Positions 42,697-51,042 of a stretch of 64,000 nt of DNA are shown piece after piece. The stretch is from Deltaproteobacteria bacterium (GTDB lineage: Bacteria; Desulfobacterota; Deferrimicrobia; Deferrimicrobiales; Deferrimicrobiaceae): assembly GCA_016218975.1 (NCBI GenBank), contig JACRCO010000069.1, positions 48,915 through 112,914 on the forward strand. Direction: 5' to 3'. The translations under genes and the position numbers were made by a program. Under the pieces are notes generated by a model. It had not been told where the DNA came from. It ran no database searches and worked only from the letters and a program-made list of their open reading frames with translations. Numbering within the stretch: position 1 is the first letter of the stretch; every line of letters begins with the position of its first letter.

Positions 42697-43455
42697 ATGA
42701 GAGGGAAGGTCGCGGTGGTCACCGGGGGATCGCGAGGAATCGGTTTCGCCATCGCTCAACGGTTTTTAAGGGAAGGGACTCACGTGGCGGTCGCGGATAT
42801 CCACGACCAGACGGCGGACCATCTTCGCCTTGTCGGGCAGAAGGCCGGATCCCGCCTGCTGTTCCTCGAGGCGGACGTGGGGCGAATGGACCAGATGCAG
42901 GAAGTCGGTAAGCGAACGGTACGTGAGTTGGGCGAAATCGATATCTGGGTGAACAACGCCGGATGGGATCGCATCATGCCGTTCCTATCCACCGTCCAGG
43001 AGGATTGGGCCAGGGTGGTGGAGGTGAACCTCATGGGGGTCGTGCACGGGACGCGCGTGGCGCTGGATGCCATGGTAGCCCGGAAGGAAGGCGGCGCCGT
43101 CGTCAACATCGCGTCGGACGCCGGCCGGGTAGGCAGTTCGGGCGAGGCAGTATACTCCGCCGCCAAAGGGGGGGTGATCGCCTTCACGAAAGCGATCGCG
43201 AGGGAGGTGGCCCAGCACGGGATCAGGGTCAACTGCGTATGCCCCGGGCCGACGGACACGCCGCTCCTCGCCGAGAACTTCGGGACGGAAGAGGGGAGCA
43301 GGATCATCGAGGCCATCAAGCGGGGGATACCTTTCCGGCGGCTCGGGAAGCCCGAAGAGATCGCGGCTGCGGTGCGTTTCCTGGCTTCCAGGGAGGCCTC
43401 CTACATAACGGGACAGGTGTTGAGCGTCAACGGCGGGCTCAACATGGTCGGGTGA
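42697..43455 (+). CDS. Short-chain dehydrogenase, BadH-like
   Basis: A 252-residue NAD(P)-dependent SDR. Cofactor motif VTGGSRGIGFAIA, structural motif VNNAG, catalytic Ser in NIASDAGRVGSSGEAVYSAAK with Tyr and Lys (YSAAK), and the C-terminal VLSVNGGLNMVG are all present. ASDAGRVGSSGEAVYSAAKG and VCPGPTDTPLL are close to BadH, the 2-hydroxycyclohexanecarboxyl-CoA dehydrogenase of anaerobic benzoate-type degradation. A 3-oxoacyl-ACP-reductase-type role remains possible. The start has ACAGGAGG at ideal spacing. It lies upstream of a two-component pair and a Liv-type transporter, which hints at uptake and use of an aromatic or alicyclic acid. Confidence 0.82.
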   Translation: MRGKVAVVTGGSRGIGFAIAQRFLREGTHVAVADIHDQTADHLRLVGQKAGSRLLFLEADVGRMDQMQEVGKRTVRELGEIDIWVNNAGWDRIMPFLSTVQEDWARVVEVNLMGVVHGTRVALDAMVARKEGGAVVNIASDAGRVGSSGEAVYSAAKGGVIAFTKAIAREVAQHGIRVNCVCPGPTDTPLLAENFGTEEGSRIIEAIKRGIPFRRLGKPEEIAAAVRFLASREASYITGQVLSVNGGLNMVG

Positions 43456-43492
43456 CCAAGAGCAGAAGCATGGCAAGAATTGCGGGCTTAAA

Positions 43493-45181
43493 GTGAGGCT
43501 CCGCATCATCCTCGTCGTCCTGTCGCTGCTGTCCTTTCTCTCGGTGTCCGCGGCTGGATACATCTATTATTCTTCCCTGAACGAATCCGCCGTCAGGGAG
43601 GCGGAGAAGGAAATCGCCCTCCAGGCCGAGCGAACCGGCGGCAGTCTCTCGTCCTTCCTTTCGGAGAACCTGAAGACCGTCAAGGCGCTCGCCGGGATGA
43701 AGGAACTCGGACGCGCCCTGGTCGGCGGCGGGCGCGGAAACCTGGATGGAGCCAATTCCGTCCTCGATCATTTCCGGGACGCGCTGAAAGTGGACGTATG
43801 CTACCTGATGGACCGCAACGGGGACACCGTCGCATCGAGCAACCGGCTGGCGGCAGACAGTTTCGTAGGAAGGAATTTTTCTTTCCGGCCGTACTGGCAT
43901 CAGGCGATCCGCGGAAACCCGGCCTCTTACCTGGCGCTGGGAGTGGCTTCGAACGTTCGCGGCGTCTACTCCAGCCATCCCGTCTATCGAGAGACGGGGG
44001 GTGCTCCGGTCGGCGTGGTCGTGATAAAGGCCCCGATCGAAAGGATCGAGGAGGAGTTCCGCAGGGAATTCGAAGGCATCGTCCTGCTTGCAGACCCCCA
44101 CGGCATCGTCTTCTCCTCCAACCGCAAGGACTGGCTCTACCGGTCCCTGCGCAGGATTTCCGGCGAGGAAGCCGGAGATATAGCCCGCACGCAGCAATTC
44201 GGTCCGGGCCCATGGGAGTGGATCGGCATGGATATGGGCGAGGGGAACACGGCGATCGACAACACCGGGGGGAAATACCTCGCCTACCGGATGACGCTCG
44301 AAGATTACCCGGGATGGAGCGTCATCTACCTGCGCAGCATGGCCGACATCACGAAAAAGATTTCGGCCCCCCTGGTGCGCGCCACCGTTCCCATCACAGT
44401 GACGCTGTGTCTGCTTATCGGGATGTCGGTCTTTTTCATCTATAAGGGTGCGAGCGAAGACATCGTCCGGCGGATAGAAGCGGAGGAAGCCCTCCGGGAG
44501 GCCAGGAAAGCCCAGGACCAGGTAAGGCGTCTTTCGGACAGCATCCTCGCAAGCCAGGAGCGGGAGCGGGCCGCGGTTTCCCGGGAGCTTCACGACGGGC
44601 TCGGACAGGTGCTGACCGCCCTGCACCTCGATACCGTCTGGCTGCGGGAACGCCTCAAGGAGGCGGATGCGGGCGCCTCCGGGAGGGCGCAGGAGATGTG
44701 CGGTCTGATCGACATGGCGATCGACGAGGTTCGGGGCATGGCCACGCGGCTGCGCCCCGGGGTCCTCGACAACCTGGGGCTTGTCGACGCTCTCGACTGG
44801 TACGTAAGCGACTTCGGAAAACGCACCGGGGTCGCCAGCGCTTTCCGCCACTTCGGCGTTCCGATGGCGGAAGACAGGATCGCCACGTCCGTATACCGGA
44901 TCGTCCAGGAGGCGCTGACCAACGTAATCCGCCATTCCGGCGCTTCGAGGGTGGATGTCTTCCTCAAGGGGGAAAGCGGAATCCTGACGCTGTCCGTGGA
45001 GGACAACGGGAAGGGGTTCTATCTCCGCGACCTGTCCGATTCCGTGGGTCTGGGCGTGGTCGGCATGCGCGAGCGGGCGGAGCTGATCGGAGGGACGCTG
45101 GAAATCCGGTCGGAACCGGGAGGGGGCACGGTGGTTTTCATGAAGGTGCCGGCAGTCGTGAAGAGCGAGGTCTCCGCGTGA
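43493..45181 (+). CDS. Sensor histidine kinase (double-Cache, NarL-type HisKA_3)
   Basis: A 562-residue membrane sensor kinase. It has an N-terminal helix (IILVVLSLLSFLSVSAAGYIYY), a periplasmic region of about 270 residues with dCache features (VCYLMDRNGDTVASSNRLA, VGRNFSFRPYWHQAI), and a second helix (ITVTLCLLIGMSVFFIY). A short linker follows, then HisKA_3 with the phospho-acceptor H367 in SRELHDGLGQVL. The ATPase domain has EALTNVIRHSGAS and VEDNGKGF, then GLGVVGMRERAELIGG. Start is GTG. It overlaps its response regulator by GTGA. Cache sensors often bind small organic acids or amino acids directly. Confidence 0.9.
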   Translation: MRLRIILVVLSLLSFLSVSAAGYIYYSSLNESAVREAEKEIALQAERTGGSLSSFLSENLKTVKALAGMKELGRALVGGGRGNLDGANSVLDHFRDALKVDVCYLMDRNGDTVASSNRLAADSFVGRNFSFRPYWHQAIRGNPASYLALGVASNVRGVYSSHPVYRETGGAPVGVVVIKAPIERIEEEFRREFEGIVLLADPHGIVFSSNRKDWLYRSLRRISGEEAGDIARTQQFGPGPWEWIGMDMGEGNTAIDNTGGKYLAYRMTLEDYPGWSVIYLRSMADITKKISAPLVRATVPITVTLCLLIGMSVFFIYKGASEDIVRRIEAEEALREARKAQDQVRRLSDSILASQERERAAVSRELHDGLGQVLTALHLDTVWLRERLKEADAGASGRAQEMCGLIDMAIDEVRGMATRLRPGVLDNLGLVDALDWYVSDFGKRTGVASAFRHFGVPMAEDRIATSVYRIVQEALTNVIRHSGASRVDVFLKGESGILTLSVEDNGKGFYLRDLSDSVGLGVVGMRERAELIGGTLEIRSEPGGGTVVFMKVPAVVKSEVSA

Positions 45182-45816
45182 TCCGGGTTCTGCTGGCAGA
45201 CGACCACAGCGTCGTCCGTGACGGATTGCGCCGGCTTGTCGACGGGGCGGGAGACATGACGGTCGTCGCGGAAGCCGCAGACGGACGCGAAGCCATCCGG
45301 AAGGCCCGCGAGACTTCCCCTGATGTCGCCGTCGTGGATATATCGATGCCCGGACTGGACGGTCTGGAGGTCGTCCGAAGGCTGATCGCGGAGCGCCCGA
45401 AGCTTCCCGTGCTGGTCCTCACGATGCACGAGGAAGAGCAATACGTTGTCCGTGCGATAGGCGCGGGCGCGAAAGGATACATAACGAAGCGTTCGGCGGC
45501 CGAGCAGCTTCTGCAGGCGATCCGGAAGGTCCACGCCGGAGGGCGCTACTTGAGCGAATCCGCCTCCGAGGCTCTTGCCGAGCGCATGGCCAAGGGCGGC
45601 GAGGCAGGTTCGCTGCTCGATATCCTGTCGGACCGGGAGATACAGGTGCTCCGCGGACTGGCGATGGGCAGGAGCAACAGGGAAATCGCCGAGGCGTATG
45701 ACATCAGCATCAAAACCGTCGATACGTACAGGTTCCGGCTTCTGAACAAGCTCAACCTGAGAAACAACGTGGAGTTGACGCGTTTCGCGATCAGGAAAGG
45801 GATCGTGGAATTGTAA
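45178..45816 (+). CDS. NarL/FixJ-family response regulator
   Basis: A 212-residue LuxR-type response regulator. The receiver domain has the acidic pair in VLLADDHSVVRDG, the phospho-acceptor D54 in VVDISMPGLDG, the Thr/Lys switch region (VLTMHE, KGYITKRSAAE), and a C-terminal HTH (LSDREIQVLRGLAMGRSNRE, IAEAYDISIKTVDTYR). Start is GTG at 45178 in a GTGA overlap with the kinase, so the two are made in step. The 19-bp palindrome 24 bases after its stop is a candidate binding site, and the next gene is livK. Confidence 0.92.
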   Translation: MIRVLLADDHSVVRDGLRRLVDGAGDMTVVAEAADGREAIRKARETSPDVAVVDISMPGLDGLEVVRRLIAERPKLPVLVLTMHEEEQYVVRAIGAGAKGYITKRSAAEQLLQAIRKVHAGGRYLSESASEALAERMAKGGEAGSLLDILSDREIQVLRGLAMGRSNREIAEAYDISIKTVDTYRFRLLNKLNLRNNVELTRFAIRKGIVEL

Positions 45817-45839
45817 CGCCGTAGACAAGAATGCCGCGC

Positions 45840-45858
45840 CGTAAGAAAATTTCTTACG
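45840..45858. promoter_or_regulatory. 19-bp perfect palindrome between the response regulator and livK
   Basis: CGTAAGAAAATTTCTTACG is perfectly self-complementary around a central A. It lies 23 bases after the response regulator stop and 102 bases upstream of a consensus promoter for livK. It could be a binding site for the NarL-type regulator, whose family favours inverted repeats, or a weak terminator structure. No T run follows, so an operator is more likely than a terminator. Confidence 0.5.
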
Positions 45859-45959
45859 ATATTATCAAAACAGGCCTGATTTCATCGCGTGTTACCATTG
45901 TTGTATATTTCATGCTATCGCTTATCCCTGCCCGGGCATCCAGGATCTCTTCCGCAAAG

Positions 45960-45989
45960 TTGATAGCGGTGCGGGAACTGGGATATATT
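45960..45989 (+). promoter_or_regulatory. Sigma70-type promoter for livK
   Basis: TTGATA (45960-45965), an 18-base spacer and TATATT (45984-45989) lie about 80 bases upstream of the livK ATG, which itself has a strong CAGGAGGGGAGGG site. The AT-rich segment stands out in this GC-rich window. Consensus match only. Confidence 0.6.
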
Positions 45990-46068
45990 TTGAACATTCG
46001 GCATTCCGTCGCCCGCACCGATCCCGAAAGGGCTTAGGGAGGCGGAAAAAACAGGAGGGGAGGGCCTC

Positions 46069-47265
46069 ATGGGATTCGGAAGGAAATCGACATTCATGGT
46101 TTTCGCACTTGTCCTTTCAATGCTGTTGATCAACGCGGCGGAAGCCGCCAATATCAAGGTCGGCATTGTGCTCCCGCTGACCGGAGAGCAGGCGAAGTTC
46201 GGCGAGATAGAGAAGCGGTCTTTCCAGATGGCTGCGGAAGAGATCAACGCGAAGGGCGGCGTCAACGGGAACAAGCTCGAGCTTCTCTTCGAGGACGATA
46301 CGGGGAAACCCGATGTGGGCCGCTCCGCGGTCGAAAAGCTGATATCCCGTGAGAAGGTTCCCGTCCTTACCGGAGCTTATTCCAGTTCCGTCACCGCCGC
46401 GATCACCGCTGTCGCCCAACAGTTCAAGGTTCCATTCCTGGTCACCACGGGGTCGGCGGACGAGGTCACGGAAAAGAAGTACGATTACGTCTTCCGGATC
46501 AACCCGCCCGCCAGCGAGTACCCCTCAGCGGTCATCTCCTTCCTGCAGGACGTGGTAAAGCCCAGGACGGCCGTTATCCTCTTCGAGAATTCCCTCTTCG
46601 GCCAGTCCAGCTCGAAGTCCTTCGAGGCTGATTGCAACAAGATGGGAATCAAGGTCCTCACCAAGGAGGGGTACAACAAGGGGGCAGTCGACTTCAAGCC
46701 CCTGCTGACGAAGGTGAAGGCCCAGAATCCGGACCTGGTATACATGGTTTCGTACGTCATGGACGCCGCGCTCCTGATGCGCCAGGCTAAGGAACTGAAT
46801 TTCAACCCCAAGGTCTACATCGGAGGCGGGGCAGGGTTCACCCTGCCCGAGTTCCAGAAGAACGCCGGGCCGGCCGCCGAATACGTATACTCGGCCACCC
46901 TGTGGGTGGAGTCCGTTCCCTATCCCGGAGCGATGGACTATTTCAAGAGGTATCGCGCGAAATACAAGGAAGACACCGAGTACCACGGGGCCGAAGCGTA
47001 CGCCTCGCTCTACGTCGTCGCCGACGCATTGAAGAGGGCGAAGAGCATCACTCCCAAGGATGTACGCGATGCCCTTGCCGCAACAAACATGATGACCGCA
47101 TTCGGGCCGGTCAAGTTCGTATCGTACGGGAAAAAGACACAGCAGAACAAACTTCCCACTTTCATGGTCCAGTGGCAGAAAGGCAGCCTGGAAACCGTGT
47201 GGCCCAAGGAAGTGGCGAAGAAGAAGTACGTGTTCCCCGTTCCGGAGTGGAGCAAGCGTAAATAA
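46069..47265 (+). CDS. livK: Liv-type ABC transporter substrate-binding protein
   Basis: Periplasmic binding protein of the branched-chain amino acid/aromatic acid class (Peripla_BP_6). The 398-residue protein has a signal peptide (TFMVFALVLSMLLINAAEAA) and family motifs: IKVGIVLPLTGEQAKFGEI, AAEEINAKGGVNGNKLEL, VLTGAYSSSVTAAI and SYVMDAALLMRQAKEL. It is the first gene of livKHMGF and is expected to be made in excess. Ligand cannot be assigned: amino acids, short amides, or aromatic acids are all possible for this class, and the neighbouring BadH-like gene tilts the guess to an organic acid. Confidence 0.93.
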   Translation: MGFGRKSTFMVFALVLSMLLINAAEAANIKVGIVLPLTGEQAKFGEIEKRSFQMAAEEINAKGGVNGNKLELLFEDDTGKPDVGRSAVEKLISREKVPVLTGAYSSSVTAAITAVAQQFKVPFLVTTGSADEVTEKKYDYVFRINPPASEYPSAVISFLQDVVKPRTAVILFENSLFGQSSSKSFEADCNKMGIKVLTKEGYNKGAVDFKPLLTKVKAQNPDLVYMVSYVMDAALLMRQAKELNFNPKVYIGGGAGFTLPEFQKNAGPAAEYVYSATLWVESVPYPGAMDYFKRYRAKYKEDTEYHGAEAYASLYVVADALKRAKSITPKDVRDALAATNMMTAFGPVKFVSYGKKTQQNKLPTFMVQWQKGSLETVWPKEVAKKKYVFPVPEWSKRK

Positions 47266-47300
47266 CGCGCCGAAGCATGCGGCACGATGATCATTTCTCG

Positions 47301-47330
47301 GGACCGGGCGGCTTGACCGCCGCCCGGTCC
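47301..47330 (+). terminator. Strong hairpin between livK and livH
   Basis: GGACCGGGCGGC and GCCGCCCGGTCC form a perfect 12-bp GC-rich stem around TTGACC. No T tract follows, so it is better seen as an RNA-stabilising hairpin or partial attenuator that keeps livK mRNA more abundant than the downstream genes. This arrangement is common in binding-protein-dependent transporter operons. Confidence 0.75.
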
Positions 47331-47368
47331 ATTGACGAACCGTAGTCAGGGAAGGCCCGGGAGCGGTC

Positions 47369-48241
47369 ATGGACGTCTTTTTGCAGACACTCGTTGCAGG
47401 CGTACTTAAGGGCGGTTTGTACGCCCTGATCGGGATCGGCATGACGCTCATCATGGGGGTCATGGGAATCATCAACCTGGCTCATGGGCAGTTGATGATG
47501 GTCGCAATGTACATCACCTACATCCTGCACGTGGCGGGCGTGGATCCGTACATCTCCCTGTTCGTCGCCATGCCCGCGCTTTTCCTCCTCGGCTGCGTGA
47601 TCCAGCGTTACCTGCTGAATCCCCTGTTGAAAGTGGAAACGATCCTTCCCGAAAACCAGGTTCTCATGACGGTGGGGATCGGCATGGTGCTGACGGAAGT
47701 CGTCCGGTTCATTTTCAAGTCCGACTACAAATCGGTGAGCACCGATTACTCCAACGCGACCTTTTTCCTCGGAAACATCTCCTTCAGCGTGGCTCTGACG
47801 ATCTCCTTCCTGATCGCCATAGCCTTCACCGTCGCCATGTTCTTCTTTCTCATCAAGACGGATATCGGGCGCTCGATCCGCGCAACCGCCCAGGACAAGG
47901 ACGCCGCGGTCCTGATGGGGGTGAACACCGGGCGGATCACTATCGTCACCTTCGGCCTCGGTTCGGCTCTTGTCGCTGCAGCGGGAAGCCTGCTCGCCCC
48001 CGTCTTCTACGTGTTTCCCGACATCGGCGGGCCGTTCACCGCCAGGGCCTTCATCATCACCATCCTCGGCGGCCTCGGCTCCACGGTGGGCGCAATCTTC
48101 GGCGGAGTCACCCTGGGGCTCGCGGAGAGCTTCGGCGCCACATACATCAGCATGGATTACGAGAACATCATCGGCATGACGATCTTCGTCCTGGTCCTGC
48201 TCTTCCTTCCGGGCGGGTTCAAGCGGCTGACGAAGGTGTAG
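47369..48241 (+). CDS. livH: Liv-type ABC transporter permease (LivH)
   Basis: A 290-residue inner-membrane permease with about eight hydrophobic segments. It opens TLVAGVLKGGLYALIGIGMT and has the family hallmarks INLAHGQLMMVAMYITYIL, GIGMVLTEVVRFIFK, and LGGLGSTVGAIFGGVTLGLAE with AFIITILGGLGS near the C-terminus. It pairs with LivM to form the translocation pore. ATG 47369 follows GGAGCGG. It lies 103 bases after livK, behind the hairpin. Confidence 0.93.
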   Translation: MDVFLQTLVAGVLKGGLYALIGIGMTLIMGVMGIINLAHGQLMMVAMYITYILHVAGVDPYISLFVAMPALFLLGCVIQRYLLNPLLKVETILPENQVLMTVGIGMVLTEVVRFIFKSDYKSVSTDYSNATFFLGNISFSVALTISFLIAIAFTVAMFFFLIKTDIGRSIRATAQDKDAAVLMGVNTGRITIVTFGLGSALVAAAGSLLAPVFYVFPDIGGPFTARAFIITILGGLGSTVGAIFGGVTLGLAESFGATYISMDYENIIGMTIFVLVLLFLPGGFKRLTKV

Positions 48242-48255
48242 GGGAAGCAAAACGG

Positions 48256-49260
48256 ATGAAAAAGAACCTGGTTCCCTTGATCGTCCTCGCCGTTCTCGCG
48301 GTCTTCCCCCTCGTCGTCGAGGACAATTATTACAGGCACCTGATGATCATGTTCCTCATGTGGGTGGTCATCGGATCGGCGTGGAACCTCATCGCGGGGT
48401 ACACGGGCCAGGTCTCCTTCGGGGACGCCGCCTTTTTCGGAAGCGGCGCCTACGCGGCGGGGCTCCTTTCCCATCACCTTCAGCTTTCGGCGTGGTGGGG
48501 GCTGGCCATCGGGGGATTCGTCGCGGTGGCCGTGGGCATGCCTTTCGGCTGGATATGCTTCCGGATGCGCGGCGCCTATTTCGCGCTGGCCACCCTGGCG
48601 CTGAACGAAGTCCTCCGCCACAGCGCAGCCATCGCGGAAGGATTCACGGGGGGAATGGTCGGCATCCTCATCATGCCCACCTTCGTGTCGAAGATCCCTT
48701 ACTATTACGTTGCGCTGGCGCTGGCGGTCGCCAGCATGCTCAGCATCCAGTGGATCGTCCACTCCAAGCCCGGGTACTACTTCGTCTCCATCCGGGAGGA
48801 CCAGGACGCCGCGGAGAGCCTCGGGATCGACACCCATTTCTACAAGATGCTCTCGCTGGCGGTCGCGGCCTTCTGGACCGGGGTGGCGGGCTCCCTCTAC
48901 ATGAATTACATGGGGTTCATCGATCCCGATGTCGTGTTTTCCCTCCATGACATTTCCATCATGGCCATCCTGGTGGGCATCGTCGGGGGCGTGGGGACGG
49001 TCTACGGTCCCGCCGTGGGCGCCTTCATCATGGTGACGGTCCAGGAATTTTTCCGTTCCGGCTTTTTCGGCCTCTTCGATTTCCTGGGGCGAGCCACCGG
49101 GTCCGCCGCCGTCGAATCGATGGCGAAGACGATCACCGGAGCACACGTACTTGGGTTCGGCATCCTGGTCGTAGTGGTCATCCTGGTCCTGCCGAACGGG
49201 ATCGTGGGTGACTGGCCGAAAATCCGGAACGTTTTCGCCCGGAACAAGATCGCCGCTTAG
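48256..49260 (+). CDS. livM: Liv-type ABC transporter permease (LivM)
   Basis: A 334-residue inner-membrane permease. After an N-terminal helix (LVPLIVLAVLAVFPLVVE) come IGSAWNLIAGYTGQVSFGDA, the LivM signature, FGSGAYAAGLLSHHL and RMRGAYFALATLALNEVLR. Later NAMAI-like motif FSLHDISIMAILVGIVGGVGTVYGPA matches the LivM ABC-coupling region. About ten hydrophobic segments are present. It starts 14 bases after livH with GGGGAAG upstream. Confidence 0.92.
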   Translation: MKKNLVPLIVLAVLAVFPLVVEDNYYRHLMIMFLMWVVIGSAWNLIAGYTGQVSFGDAAFFGSGAYAAGLLSHHLQLSAWWGLAIGGFVAVAVGMPFGWICFRMRGAYFALATLALNEVLRHSAAIAEGFTGGMVGILIMPTFVSKIPYYYVALALAVASMLSIQWIVHSKPGYYFVSIREDQDAAESLGIDTHFYKMLSLAVAAFWTGVAGSLYMNYMGFIDPDVVFSLHDISIMAILVGIVGGVGTVYGPAVGAFIMVTVQEFFRSGFFGLFDFLGRATGSAAVESMAKTITGAHVLGFGILVVVVILVLPNGIVGDWPKIRNVFARNKIAA

Positions 49261-49272
49261 AGGAGAGGATCG

Positions 49273-49992
49273 TTGTCATTTTTCCGCGTAGATAATCTGG
49301 TGAAATACTTCGGAGGGCTCGCCGCGGTCAACGGCGTTTCCTTCCAGGTGGAAAAAGGGGAGATCCTCGGGCTCATCGGACCCAACGGTTCCGGCAAGAC
49401 GACGACGTTCAACATGATCAGCGGGTATCATCGCCCGACTTCCGGCTCCGTGCTGTTCAAGGGACAGGAAATCCACCGGATGCCGACCCACAGGATATGC
49501 AAGCTGGGGATCGGCCGGACTTTCCAGGTGGTCAAGCCGCTCGGACGGATGAGCGTGATGGACAACGTCACGGCCGCCGCCTTCTCACGGGTGAACACGA
49601 TGAAGGAGGCACGGGAGCTGGCAAGGTCCGCAATCGAGTTCTGCGGACTTTCACAGGTCAAGGACGTACTGGCCAAATCGCTGCCGATAGCCGGGCGCAA
49701 GCGCCTGGAGATCACGAGGGCCATGGCCACGAGGCCGGAGCTTCTCCTGCTCGACGAGACGGCGGCGGGGCTGAACCCGACGGAGCTTCTGGACGCTATC
49801 GAGCTCATCAAGAAGATCCGGGAAAACGGGACGACGATCATCATCATCGAGCACATCATGCACGTGATCATGACGATATCCGACCGCATACACGCGATCA
49901 ATTTCGGTCAGACCATCGCGGAGGGGACGCCGCAGGAAGTGGCGCAGAACAAGGCGGTCATCGAGGCGTACCTGGGGACCGACTATGCTTAG
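49273..49992 (+). CDS. livG: Liv-type ABC transporter ATPase (LivG)
   Basis: A 239-residue ATPase starting at TTG, with GAGGAGAGG upstream. Walker A is LIGPNGSGKTTTFNMISGY, followed by the LivG-typical GIGRTFQVVKPLGRMSVMDN. The signature segment reads LPIAGRKRLEITRAMA, where other LivG proteins have LPYGxQRRLEIARAL, and Walker B reads LLLLDETAAGLNP with Thr instead of Pro. The ATPase residues themselves are intact, so it is probably active. It overlaps livF by 8 bases. Confidence 0.9.
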   Translation: MSFFRVDNLVKYFGGLAAVNGVSFQVEKGEILGLIGPNGSGKTTTFNMISGYHRPTSGSVLFKGQEIHRMPTHRICKLGIGRTFQVVKPLGRMSVMDNVTAAAFSRVNTMKEARELARSAIEFCGLSQVKDVLAKSLPIAGRKRLEITRAMATRPELLLLDETAAGLNPTELLDAIELIKKIRENGTTIIIIEHIMHVIMTISDRIHAINFGQTIAEGTPQEVAQNKAVIEAYLGTDYA

Positions 49993-50689
49993 GGTGGAAA
50001 ACATCGACGTTTATTACGGCGACCTCCAGGTGCTGTGGGGCGTCTCTTTCGAGGTCAGGGAGAAGGAAATCCTGGTCCTCGTCGGGGCGAACGGCGCGGG
50101 GAAGTCGACAACCCTGAAAGCGATCTCGGGGATACTGAGACCCCGGAACGGCTCCATCTACACCGACCACGTTCGGCTCGACCAGGTGCCCCCCGACAAG
50201 ATCATCGGGCACGGCGTCGTGCATGTTCCCGAGGCGCGGCGACTCTTCCGGGAGATGAGCGTGGAGGAAAACCTCATCATGGGGTCCCTTTCCCCCGTCG
50301 CGAAACCGAAGCGGAAGGAGACGCTGGAATGGGTGTACGGTCTCTTCCCGCGCCTGCGTGAGCGCCGCAAGCAACCCGCCGGAACGTTGTCCGGCGGCGA
50401 GCAGCAGATGTGCGCTATAGGGAGGGGTCTCATGGCCCAGCCGAAGCTGCTCATGCTCGACGAACCCTCACTCGGGCTCGCTCCGATCCTCGTGCAGGAC
50501 GTTTTCGAGATCGTGAAGAAGATCAACGAGGAAGGGGTGACGGTCCTGCTCGTCGAGCAGAACGTCCGTCAGACGCTGGCGCTCTGCGACCGGGCCTACG
50601 TTCTCGAGAACGGCCGCGTCGTCCTCCACGGCACCGGCAGGCAGCTCATGGCGGACGACCACGTCAAAGAGGCGTACCTGGGGCTCTGA
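49985..50689 (+). CDS. livF: Liv-type ABC transporter ATPase (LivF)
   Basis: A 234-residue ATPase. Walker A LVGANGAGKSTTLKAISG, the LivF signature GVVHVPEARRLFREMSVEEN, ABC signature TLSGGEQQMCAIGRGLM and Walker B LLMLDEPSLGLAPILVQ are canonical. It ends the livKHMGF operon and is followed by the 353-base repeat region, with no clear terminator other than hairpins there. Confidence 0.94.
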   Translation: MLRVENIDVYYGDLQVLWGVSFEVREKEILVLVGANGAGKSTTLKAISGILRPRNGSIYTDHVRLDQVPPDKIIGHGVVHVPEARRLFREMSVEENLIMGSLSPVAKPKRKETLEWVYGLFPRLRERRKQPAGTLSGGEQQMCAIGRGLMAQPKLLMLDEPSLGLAPILVQDVFEIVKKINEEGVTVLLVEQNVRQTLALCDRAYVLENGRVVLHGTGRQLMADDHVKEAYLGL

Positions 50690-51042
50690 GTCCTCGCGTT
50701 CATAAGTTCGGCAACATCAATAAGCGTTATGCCCGGAAGACGCCACGCTTTGGAAGATCAATTGCGGGCTACGCACGCCTCACGGGGTACCCCTTTGCGG
50801 GGGACGCCTTGCCCGGCCGTCCATGGCCGGTCTACGGCTCGCGAGCTCCTCGCTCGCTGCCATGGAGGGCAGCGTGCCGCGCGCGCATGGATGCGCAGGA
50901 GCGGCCCGCCCTCCCTGGCTACCGCTCGTCGCTACAGGCCCCCGCAAGGGGCACCCCGTCTCGGCGGCTCGCCCGCGGGACATCGTGCAACGTGCGCCTT
51001 CCAGGTATCGTGGAGAAATGTTACCGCGATTTTGAACGCAGG
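50690..51042. repeat. Intergenic hairpin-rich repeat element between livF and the radical SAM gene
   Basis: No protein gene is supported. The core lies between inverted arms at 50783-50803 and 50939-50958 (about 18 of 20 positions match with one indel). Inside are CCGGCC/GGCCGG (50813-50830), CTGCC/GGCAG (50857-50872), GCGCAT-GG-ATGCGC (50883-50896) and GGAGGGC/GCCCTCC (50864-50870 with 50908-50914). The 17-mer at 50777-50793 recurs exactly at 4948-4964. GCCCTCCCTGGCT at 50908-50920 recurs at 40967-40979. It may be a mobile palindromic element or a structured RNA; it lies between two convergent genes. Confidence 0.65.

Noticed and set aside
43439..44935. 498-residue open frame antisense to the histidine kinase
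   Set aside because: Antisense shadow with no domain; the plus-strand kinase has all catalytic boxes.
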